DNA from: Gammaproteobacteria bacterium
GTDB lineage: Bacteria; Pseudomonadota; Gammaproteobacteria; Steroidobacterales; Woeseiaceae
DNA: 6,405 bases
Assembly: GCA_030641695.1 (NCBI GenBank)
Contig: DAOWGY010000133.1
Span: 1-6,405 of the forward strand
Direction: 5' to 3'
Part shown: positions 1 through 6,001 of the stretch, one piece after another
Position numbering within the stretch: position 1 is the first letter of the stretch
How the letters are laid out: each line of letters starts with the position of its first letter
The notes under the pieces: generated by a model
Seen by the model: only the letters and a program-made list of their open reading frames with translations
Told to the model about the DNA's origin: nothing
Databases searched by the model: none
Program-made: the position numbers and the translations under genes

Positions 1-863
1 CTCAGGACCAAAAACAGAGCCCTGCGCAGGGCGAGATGCCGTTTGCGGTCGTTGACGGGGAGCCCGTGACGACGCTGCCACAGGATCTGTACATCCCACC
101 TTACGCCTTGCAGGTGTTCCTCGAGGCTTTCGCCGGCCCTCTGGATTTGCTGCTCTACCTGATTCGTCGTCAGAACATCGACATCCTGGATATTCCAATT
201 GCGGAAATCACCAAGCAGTATGTGCAATACATTGAGCTGATGAAAGAAATGCAGCTCGAACTGGCGGGCGAGTACCTGGTCATGGCAGCGATGCTGGCCG
301 AGATCAAGTCGCGCATGCTGCTGCCGCGTCCGGAGTCCGAGGAAGAGGACGAACAGGATCCACGCGCAGAACTCGTGCGGCGGCTGCAGGAGTACGAGCG
401 TTTCAAGCAGGCGGCTCAGGATATCGCCGATCTGCCACGTCTGGATCGCGATGTTTTCGTCGCAAATGCGGATGCACCCGAGCGCAAGGTCGTGCAGAAA
501 CTGCCGGATGTCACATTGAAAGAGCTGCTGTTGGCATTTCATGACGTCCTGCGGCGAGCAGAAATGTTTTCAAACCTGCACATGACACGAGAACCGTTGT
601 CGGTGCGACAGCGTATGTCCGAGATCCTGACGCGCATCAAGGCGGGTTCTTTCACCGATTTCGGCGATTTGTTCGATCCCGAGGAAGGTCGAATGGGCGT
701 TGCCGTGACCTTTCTCGCTATCCTTGAACTGTTACGAGAGTCAGTGATCGAGGTGGTGCAATCCGATGAATTTGCCCCACTGCATGTTCGTGCCGCGTCC
801 TCGGTCCGCCTGGTGTCGGATGATGATATCGAGGACTCACTGACTGAGCCTCCGCAAACCTGA
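1..863 (+). CDS. scpA: Segregation and condensation protein A (ScpA), 5' end probably outside window
   Basis: ScpA is the kleisin subunit of the Smc-ScpAB condensin, which compacts and helps segregate the chromosome in the cytoplasm. Numbering from the ATG at 36, residues 30-63 carry the family hallmark (FAGPLDLLLYLI, then DILDIPIAEITKQY), followed by a helical segment (EYLVMAAMLAEIKSRMLL, 79-96), an acidic linker at 98-109 and a C-terminal winged helix at about 183-250 that in this family contacts the Smc head. From ATG36 the protein has 275 residues, within the family range. The reading frame stays open from base 3 to 35 (QDQKQSPAQGE precedes the Met) and this looks like normal coding sequence. 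Only a weak GGGCGAG precedes ATG36, so I infer that the true start lies upstream of the window and treat the gene as 5'-partial. scpB follows after 13 bases, as expected for a co-translated pair. Function is confident; the start is not. Confidence 0.95.
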   Translation, partial: QDQKQSPAQGEMPFAVVDGEPVTTLPQDLYIPPYALQVFLEAFAGPLDLLLYLIRRQNIDILDIPIAEITKQYVQYIELMKEMQLELAGEYLVMAAMLAEIKSRMLLPRPESEEEDEQDPRAELVRRLQEYERFKQAAQDIADLPRLDRDVFVANADAPERKVVQKLPDVTLKELLLAFHDVLRRAEMFSNLHMTREPLSVRQRMSEILTRIKAGSFTDFGDLFDPEEGRMGVAVTFLAILELLRESVIEVVQSDEFAPLHVRAASSVRLVSDDDIEDSLTEPPQT

Positions 864-876
864 GACGTCTTAATCG

Positions 877-1629
877 ATGGACGAAACTGAAATCAAACAC
901 TTCATTGAGGCGGCACTGCTCGCAGCGGGCCGGCCCCTGAATGTCGATCAACTGCAAGATCTGTTCGATGGCAGATCTGCGCCGCCGAAGCCCGAGATTC
1001 GTAAGGCTATTGCCACTCTCGTCGAGGAGTACGAAGGCCGAGGATTCACCATTTCCGAGGTTGCATCGGGGTTTCGAATTCAAATTACGGCCGCGATGGC
1101 CGAACGTCTGCAAAAGTTGTGGGAAGAGCGTCCGCCGCGCTACTCACGCGCATTATTCGAGACGCTTGCACTCATTGCCTATCGGCAGCCAATCACTCGC
1201 GGCGAAATCGAAGACATTCGTGGCGTATCGGTAAGCCCGAATATCGTGCGCACCTTGCTGGAGCGGGAATGGGTTCGCATCGTTGGCCACCGCGATGTGC
1301 CGGGGCGACCCGAGATGTTTGGCACCACCAAGACTTTTCTTGATTACTTCGGCCTCAAGAAGCTGGACGACTTGCCGCCGCTTGCAGATTTGTCCGATTG
1401 GGAGAGCCTGCGTGTGCAGCTGAATCTCCCGGAAGTGGAGGAAGATCACACAGCAGAACCCGATGCGACGCCCGACGTGCCGGTCCTGTATCCGGAGATC
1501 GGTCCGGAGGACGCCGAGGAAGAATTGTTGGTGGTGTCCGAATGGCCCGACCCTGGCGAGTCCGAGCCGGTCACCTCGCTCGAGCCGAGCGGCGGGGATG
1601 ACGACAAGGACGCGTCTGCCAGCGGTTGA
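877..1629 (+). CDS. scpB: SMC-Scp complex subunit ScpB
   Basis: ScpB dimerises and binds the ScpA kleisin in the Smc condensin complex. The 250-residue product shows the two expected winged-helix domains: the first at about residues 5-75 (IKHFIEAALLAAGRPL at the start), the second at about 88-160 with the conserved run ETLALIAYRQPITRGEIE, RGVSVSPNIVRTLLER and GRPEMFGTTKTFLDYFGL. These motifs make the call firm. Residues 186-250 form an unstructured-looking tail holding 22 Asp/Glu and one Lys; such acidic extensions are common in proteobacterial ScpB but vary in length. The ATG at 877 is preceded only by a weak GAGA element, consistent with translation following on from scpA 13 bases upstream. 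The stop codon (1627-1629) overlaps the ribosome binding site proposed for rluB, so the three genes are likely one operon. Confidence 0.96.
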   Translation: MDETEIKHFIEAALLAAGRPLNVDQLQDLFDGRSAPPKPEIRKAIATLVEEYEGRGFTISEVASGFRIQITAAMAERLQKLWEERPPRYSRALFETLALIAYRQPITRGEIEDIRGVSVSPNIVRTLLEREWVRIVGHRDVPGRPEMFGTTKTFLDYFGLKKLDDLPPLADLSDWESLRVQLNLPEVEEDHTAEPDATPDVPVLYPEIGPEDAEEELLVVSEWPDPGESEPVTSLEPSGGDDDKDASASG

Positions 1630-1633
1630 GGTG
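1628..1633 (+). promoter_or_regulatory. Shine-Dalgarno deciding the rluB start
   Basis: GAGGTG lies seven bases before the TTG at 1641 and shares two bases with the scpB stop codon. It is the best ribosome binding site in the left half of the window. It supports TTG1641 rather than the in-frame TTG at 1626, which overlaps the scpB stop and would place this element inside the coding sequence. Confidence 0.7.
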
Positions 1634-1640
1634 TAACGCT

Positions 1641-2432
1641 TTGCCTGAGCGTGTGCAGAAAGTGTTGGCTGGAGCCGGCCATGGTTCCCGCCGCAAGATC
1701 GAACAGTGGATTCGTGACGGAAGATTGCAGATCGATGGCCGCCTGGCGTGCCTCGGCGATACCCTGAACGGCGGCGAGCAAATCATGTTGGACGGCCGCA
1801 AGCTGGCAATGCAGACAGCGGCGCCATCGCATCGGCATATCATCTACAACAAGCCGGCCGGCGAAATCGTGGCGCGTTCCGACCCAGAGGGGCGCAAAGT
1901 GGTCTTCGACGCACTGCCAACGCTCAAGGGGGCTCGCTGGGTGACAGTGGGACGGCTGGATATCGCGACGACCGGGTTGCTGATTTTTACGACCGATGGT
2001 GCGCTGGCAAATGCCCTGATGCATCCATCGTCAGAGCTCCTGCGGCGATATGCTGTTCGAATCCATGGTGATCCGTCCTCACGGAACCTCGCAGCTCTCA
2101 AAAAGGGGGTCAGGCTCGACGACGGGCCGGCGCGCTTTGAGAGTATCGAAGCCAGTGGTGGTGACGGTAGCAACAAGTGGTTCAAAGTCGCCTTGAGGGA
2201 AGGGCGTAATCGCGAAGTGCGGCGATTGTGGGAAGCCCTGGGCTACGAGGTCAGCCGACTCATTCGTATTGGCTACGGTCCGCTCGATCTACCGAGAAAA
2301 TTACGCCGTGGAAAATACGAGGCGTTGACGCCAGCGCAGGTGAGGTTGTTGTATCTGGCGGCCGGGCTGAAGCCGCCTGCCAACCCGTCACGGCCACCGA
2401 AATATCATAAAAAGAGACGAAAAAAGAAATAG
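1641..2432 (+). CDS. rluB: 23S rRNA pseudouridine synthase, RluB type
   Basis: RluB converts one uridine of the 23S rRNA peptidyl-transferase region (U2605 in E. coli numbering) to pseudouridine. An N-terminal S4 RNA-binding domain spans about residues 1-50 (RVQKVLAGAGHGSRRKIE). The RsuA/RluB-family catalytic domain follows, with YNKPAGE at 69-75, the active-site motif GRLD with catalytic Asp107, TGLLIFTTDG at 111-120, LMHPS at 126-130 and EGRNREVRRLWEALG at 187-201. SDPEGRKVVFDALP and GARW match RluB more closely than RsuA, RluE or RluF. The chosen TTG start gives 263 residues and an N-terminus (MPERVQKVL) that begins where family members usually begin; the TTG at 1626 would add five unlikely residues. 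E. coli RluB is about 30 residues longer at the C-terminus, and this tail is also short and basic (YHKKRRKKK), presumably for RNA contact. The gene ends 24 bases from a convergent gene. Confidence 0.95.
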   Translation: MPERVQKVLAGAGHGSRRKIEQWIRDGRLQIDGRLACLGDTLNGGEQIMLDGRKLAMQTAAPSHRHIIYNKPAGEIVARSDPEGRKVVFDALPTLKGARWVTVGRLDIATTGLLIFTTDGALANALMHPSSELLRRYAVRIHGDPSSRNLAALKKGVRLDDGPARFESIEASGGDGSNKWFKVALREGRNREVRRLWEALGYEVSRLIRIGYGPLDLPRKLRRGKYEALTPAQVRLLYLAAGLKPPANPSRPPKYHKKRRKKK

Positions 2433-2446
2433 ATACAGTGCTATTT
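2420..2446 (-). terminator. Weak hairpin plus U-tract after the SDR gene
   Basis: Read on the - strand, ten bases beyond the SDR stop, AAATAG pairs with CTATTT (2441-2446 with 2427-2432) around an eight-base loop, and is followed by C and then six T. This has the form of an intrinsic terminator for the - strand operon. The stem has only six pairs, one of them G-C, so it would be weak. The U-tract lies opposite the lysine codons at the end of rluB, and the stem includes the rluB stop codon. On the + strand the same stem is followed by only a few T, so it is a poorer terminator for rluB. Confidence 0.4.
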
Positions 2447-2456
2447 TAATGTTGAT

Positions 2457-3203
2457 TCACTGAGCGTCCAGGCTTTGGCCTGTAACACCCTTGCTGTCCG
2501 GCCCCAGCAAATACATGTAGGTGGGCAAAACATCCTCCGGGCGTTTCAGAGCGTCCCTGTCCTCGGCCGGATAAGCGGCGCGACGCATTTCGGTGCGTAC
2601 CGCGCCGGGATTGATACAGTTGACGCGCAGCTTGCCGTGCTCCTGTTCGCTTGCGAGCACCTGCGACAGCCCCTCGGTCGCGAATTTGGACACCGCGTAA
2701 GCGCCCCAGAACGGCTTGCCCTGTCGGCCGACACCGCTGCTCGTAAAAATGACTGAGGCATCATCCGACTTGTGCAGCAGCGGCAGGCAGACCTGGGTCA
2801 GCGCAAATGCGGCAGTTACATTGACGTGCATGACCTGTTGCCACATTGCCGCATCGTATTGTTCGATTGAAAAGCGCTCGCCAAGAATGCTCGCATTGTT
2901 CACAAGGCCATCGAGATGGTCGAACTCGTCATTCAAGCTGTCCGCAAGCGTTCGATAGGCGTCACTGTCGGCGCTGGCCAAATCCATCACAGCGATCGAC
3001 GGCCGTGGCGCACCATCGATTGCCTCTATTTCGTCATAGATTTTCTCGAGCTTGGGCACGCTGCGTCCGTGCAAAATCACTTGTGCGCCATGCCCGGCAG
3101 CGTGAATGGCGAGGGCACGGCCAACACCTGCAGTTGCGCCGCTGATGAGGATAACCCGGTCGTGCAGCAGGTTGTCGGGGTATGTGTAAGTACGATGATC
3201 CAT
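2457..3203 (-). CDS. yciK: YciK-like short-chain dehydrogenase/reductase
   Basis: This is a classical NAD(P)-dependent SDR, presumed cytoplasmic, with no established physiological substrate. In its 248 residues I see the cofactor loop SGATAGVG (21-28, a variant of TGxxxGIG), the DL acidic pair at 74-75, NNAS at 102-105 (usually NNAG), Asn128, catalytic Ser156, Tyr169 and Lys173 (YAVSK), and NPG at 198-200. The runs VIFTSSGVGRQG, WGAYAVSKFATEG, LRVNCINPGAVRTEMR and the TGQSLDAQ end resemble E. coli YciK closely as I remember it, which ends only slightly later. The ATG is fixed by an in-frame stop three codons upstream (3210-3212), although no clear ribosome binding site precedes it. It lies 36 bases after rmuC and is probably the last gene of the - strand operon. 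It faces rluB, an arrangement I also recall from E. coli, where btuR lies between them. Confidence 0.87.
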   Translation of the reverse strand: MDHRTYTYPDNLLHDRVILISGATAGVGRALAIHAAGHGAQVILHGRSVPKLEKIYDEIEAIDGAPRPSIAVMDLASADSDAYRTLADSLNDEFDHLDGLVNNASILGERFSIEQYDAAMWQQVMHVNVTAAFALTQVCLPLLHKSDDASVIFTSSGVGRQGKPFWGAYAVSKFATEGLSQVLASEQEHGKLRVNCINPGAVRTEMRRAAYPAEDRDALKRPEDVLPTYMYLLGPDSKGVTGQSLDAQ

Positions 3204-3239
3204 TGCGGGTCAGGGCAATCGTCGAATACGGCGAGTGGG

Positions 3240-4577
3240 CTACTGTAGTAGCGTCTTGTCTTGTGATTCGCCGCCGTCGTCGGCGCCGGCGTCGTCTTCA
3301 GCGCTGCTTTCTATCATCGTGCGCGGTACCGGGTCCAGCGATTCGAGTTTCTCGATGTCTTTTTTCTGTTGTATGCCCAATTCGACGAATTTTCGCGCGC
3401 CGGGCAATACTTTGTGCTCCAGCGAGCCCACTGCGCGATTGTAGTGCTCCACGCTGCTCGCAAGCTGCCGACCGACACGGTTCATGTGCGAGACGAACGT
3501 ACCCAGACGACCGTAAAGATCTTCCGCCAGTTGCCGAATCTCGGCGGCGTTGTCCGCAAGGGCAAACTGCCGCCAGCCGTAAGCCACGGCTTTGAGCAAG
3601 GCGACGAAACTGGTCGGGGTTGCCAGGATGATCTGATGTGACAGTGCGTACTCGATGAGGTCAGGGTCTTCGCTCAGCGCCGCACTGAGGAACTGGTCAC
3701 CTGGAATGAACAGGATGACGAATTCCGGGCTCTGCGAAAACTGCGCCCAGTACGCTTTTGAAGCCAACGTCCGGATGTGCTCACGAATATTGCGTGTGTG
3801 CCTCTCCAGTCCAAGCTTGCGTTGGGCGTCGTCTTTGGCTTCGACGGCTTCCAGGTAGGCGTCGAGGGGCGTTTTTACATCGACGACAAGCTCGCGCCGG
3901 TCGGGCATGCGAACGATCATGTCGGGACGAATGACCTGGTCATCGCTGACGGTGTGCACCTGCTCCTGAAAGTCGCAGTGCTCGACCATGCCTGCAAGCT
4001 CGACCAGCCGGCGTAGCGTTATCTCGCCCCAGCGTCCGCGCACCTCGGGTCGCCGCAACGCTTTGACGAGATTCTGGGTCTCTTGCGTCAGGGACTTCTG
4101 GCCGGCCTGCATCGACTCGAGCTGGGTCCTGATGCTGCCATAGGCTTCGCTGCGAGCTTTTTCAAGATCCGAAATTTGCTTTTGCGAGGCCTGCAAAGCG
4201 TCGCGGATTGGTTTTACCAGGTCTTCGACCGCCTTTTCGCGATCACCGAGGTCACGTTTGGCTCTTTCGTTTTGCGCGCTCATCTTTTGTTCGGCCAAAC
4301 GCAGGAAATTCTCGCTGTTCGACTGCAATGACTTGTTGGCAAGTTCCGAGAAGGAGCGTACAAGATCGCCGGATGCGGCCTGAAAAGCGGCCTCCCGCTC
4401 GTGTCGCAGCGCCTCCTGACTTTTGATGTTGTCATTCAGTTCGTTGATCTGGTCATCGAGCTGATACAGGCGGCGACGACCGAGCAACCACACAACGAGT
4501 GCGCCAAGGAGAAGCCCGACTGCAAGGGCAGGCAGACCGATCTCGAGCCAGAGCGGATTGATCTCGAATGACATCAT
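3240..4577 (-). CDS. rmuC: DNA recombination protein RmuC
   Basis: RmuC homologues limit inversions at short inverted repeats in E. coli, and the conserved domain is predicted to be nuclease-like; the biochemical activity is poorly defined. The 445 residues contain an N-terminal membrane segment (about 10-32, GLPALAVGLLLGALVVWLLG followed by RRR), a long charged coiled-coil region (about 38-170), and the RmuC domain: GRWGEITLRRLVELAGM (181-197), RPDMIVRMPD (217-226), VVDVKTPLDAYL (231-242), FVILFIPGDQFLSAAL (286-301) and ATPTSFVALLKAVAYGW (319-335). Asp219, Asp233 and Lys235 fit a PD-(D/E)xK pattern; Asp-x-Lys is intact. The last 25 residues form an acidic low-complexity tail. E. coli RmuC is about 475 residues. 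The ATG shares one base with the upstream phosphatase stop (TGATG on the - strand), suggesting coupled translation. A second ATG follows directly, so either Met could be used. Confidence 0.95.
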   Translation of the reverse strand: MMSFEINPLWLEIGLPALAVGLLLGALVVWLLGRRRLYQLDDQINELNDNIKSQEALRHEREAAFQAASGDLVRSFSELANKSLQSNSENFLRLAEQKMSAQNERAKRDLGDREKAVEDLVKPIRDALQASQKQISDLEKARSEAYGSIRTQLESMQAGQKSLTQETQNLVKALRRPEVRGRWGEITLRRLVELAGMVEHCDFQEQVHTVSDDQVIRPDMIVRMPDRRELVVDVKTPLDAYLEAVEAKDDAQRKLGLERHTRNIREHIRTLASKAYWAQFSQSPEFVILFIPGDQFLSAALSEDPDLIEYALSHQIILATPTSFVALLKAVAYGWRQFALADNAAEIRQLAEDLYGRLGTFVSHMNRVGRQLASSVEHYNRAVGSLEHKVLPGARKFVELGIQQKKDIEKLESLDPVPRTMIESSAEDDAGADDGGESQDKTLLQ

Positions 4578-5266
4578 CAGGAACTCAGATTAACCGCTTT
4601 CCGCACGATTTGGGCAAGTTCCTCGGTATCGGCGGCGATCCGATCAGCTCCCCAGCGGACCGGATCGTCGTCAGGTGTAATGTAGCCGTAGGCGACGGCA
4701 ATCGTTGCCATGCCAGCGTTCTGGCCTGCCTCGATGTCGCGGGCCGCGTCACCGATATAGACTGTGGCCTGTGGACGCAGGCCCGCTAACGCGCACGCGT
4801 GCAGCAAAGGTGCGGGATCCGGCTTGCGTTGTTCGAGTGTATCGCCACTGACCGTGCAGGCACTTCGCGATGCAAGAGACAACGATTCGAGCAACGGACC
4901 GGTGAGGTAGGCCGGCTTATTGGTCACCACACCCCAGGGCCGATCCGCAGAATCGAGCACATCGAGCAATTCGGCCATACCCGGGAACAGTGTCGACGCC
5001 TCACAAACTCGCTGTTCATATCGCTGCAGGTATTCGCGGTGCAACGAACTGCCGAACTCGTGCGCAATCCCGGGGAATCCGATCGCCAGGAGCCCGAGTG
5101 CGCCGTTCGACACGTGCAATCTCCCGACCTCATAGCGCACCGGATCATGGCTGTGCGCTCGTTGCATGTCCTGCAACACGGCGACCATGTCGGGAGCTGT
5201 ATCGACGAGCGTGCCATCAAGATCGAACAGCACCGCCTCACAGAGACCGTTCTCGAGCGGGCTCAA
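4577..5266 (-). CDS. mupP: HAD phosphatase, MupP-like (alternatively Gph)
   Basis: This is a HAD subfamily IA phosphatase of 229 residues. Motif I is FDLDGTLVDTAPD (14-26, nucleophile Asp15 and acid/base Asp17), motif II is VVTNK (113-117, Thr115), motif III is Lys148 in KPDPAPLL, and motif IV is IGDAARD (171-177, Asp173 and Asp177). Proteins like this are usually labelled phosphoglycolate phosphatase. From memory, however, the stretches GVVTNKP, RDIEAGQNAG and YGYI...D-DP--WGAD (193-208) match Pseudomonas MupP, the N-acetylmuramate-6-phosphate phosphatase of peptidoglycan recycling, and the position beside ubiG is the same. I therefore favour MupP but cannot exclude Gph. The start is a TTG five bases after the ubiG stop; no ATG or GTG lies nearby upstream in frame, and the next in-frame GTG falls at the edge of motif I. 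The stop shares a base with the rmuC start. Confidence 0.85.
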   Translation of the reverse strand: MSPLENGLCEAVLFDLDGTLVDTAPDMVAVLQDMQRAHSHDPVRYEVGRLHVSNGALGLLAIGFPGIAHEFGSSLHREYLQRYEQRVCEASTLFPGMAELLDVLDSADRPWGVVTNKPAYLTGPLLESLSLASRSACTVSGDTLEQRKPDPAPLLHACALAGLRPQATVYIGDAARDIEAGQNAGMATIAVAYGYITPDDDPVRWGADRIAADTEELAQIVRKAVNLSS

Positions 5267-5271
5267 GTGAA

Positions 5272-5997
5272 TTACTCGCCGTCCGGGCGGCGAAAATGCA
5301 TCAGGTAGTTCACATCCAGAACGGGGCGCAATGAAAAATCTTTCGTCAGCGGGTTGTAAAGCATGCCGATGCTCGCCGCGAGTTGCAGCCCGGCGTCCCG
5401 CCCCCAGGCGTCGAGTTCCGAAGGGCGGATGAACTTCTGATATTCATGCGTGCCCGCAGGCAGCAGCTTCAGTACATACTCCGCACCGACGATAGCGAAC
5501 AGGAATGACTTCGGGTTGCGATTGATCGTGGAAAAGATCACGTGACCGCCGGGTTTCACGAGCTGCGCACAGGAGCGGATTACTTCGACAGGCGCCGGCA
5601 CGTGTTCCAGCATCTCGAGACAGGTCACCACATCAAATTGTCCAGGTTGCTCCGCAGCCAGCTCCTCTGCAGTCGCCTCGCGATATTGGACCTCGATGCC
5701 GGACTCAATCTGGTGTAACCGGGCCACGGTGAGTGGACCTTCGGCCATGTCGATGCCGGTGACGGTCGCGCCGGCAGCCGCCATGGACTCAGCCAGGATG
5801 CCGCCGCCGCAACCAATGTCGATGACGTTACGACCGTCAAGCTCGGCCTGTTGCCGAATCCAGCCGAGACGCAAAGGATTGATCTCGTGCAATGTGTGAA
5901 AGTCGCCTTCCGGATCCCACCAGCGCGCCGCCAATGCATTGAATTTGGCGACCTCTGCTGCGTCGACGTTGTCGCGTAATGTAGTTGCTTCGTTCAT
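5272..5997 (-). CDS. ubiG: Ubiquinone biosynthesis O-methyltransferase UbiG
   Basis: UbiG performs both O-methylations of ubiquinone synthesis, on 2-octaprenyl-6-hydroxyphenol-type and 3-demethylubiquinol-type intermediates, using S-adenosylmethionine; it acts at or near the inner membrane. The product has 241 residues, one more than E. coli UbiG. It shows the class I methyltransferase fold: VIDIGCGGGILAE (58-70, SAM motif I), GID at 81-83 (Asp83 expected to bind the SAM ribose), FDVVTCLEMLEHV (121-133), and GGHVIFSTINR (150-160). The UbiG-specific features are ARWWDPEGDF-TLHEINPLRL (24-44) and the segment NPKSFLFAIVGAEYVLKLLP to HEYQKFIRPSEL (161-195), which in this family includes the lipid-facing insertion. 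The ATG is four bases after the stop of the upstream amidohydrolase, with a weak CAGGG as ribosome binding site. It is one of a run of tightly packed - strand genes. Confidence 0.97.
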   Translation of the reverse strand: MNEATTLRDNVDAAEVAKFNALAARWWDPEGDFHTLHEINPLRLGWIRQQAELDGRNVIDIGCGGGILAESMAAAGATVTGIDMAEGPLTVARLHQIESGIEVQYREATAEELAAEQPGQFDVVTCLEMLEHVPAPVEVIRSCAQLVKPGGHVIFSTINRNPKSFLFAIVGAEYVLKLLPAGTHEYQKFIRPSELDAWGRDAGLQLAASIGMLYNPLTKDFSLRPVLDVNYLMHFRRPDGE

Positions 5998-6001
5998 GCC
6001 A

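Noticed and set aside
718..1113. Open frame of 131 codons on the - strand across the scpA-scpB junction
   Set aside because: It is antisense to conserved ScpA and ScpB domains, with no motif or start signal to support it.
1446..2024. Open frame of 192 codons on the - strand across the scpB-rluB junction
   Set aside because: It is antisense to two well-supported genes, has no recognisable motif, and its composition is what the reverse of these coding sequences would give.
3268..3299. GC-rich triplet-like run (gcc/gtc/ggc) near the 3' end of rmuC, partly palindromic
   Set aside because: It encodes the acidic, Asp/Ala/Gly-rich tail of RmuC; the repetition follows from codon use in a low-complexity tail and not from a separate repeat element.
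4799..5308. Open frame of 169 codons on the + strand opposite mupP
   Set aside because: It lies wholly antisense to a gene with clear HAD motifs and the end of ubiG, has no ribosome binding site or recognisable domain, and is expected by chance in GC-rich coding DNA.
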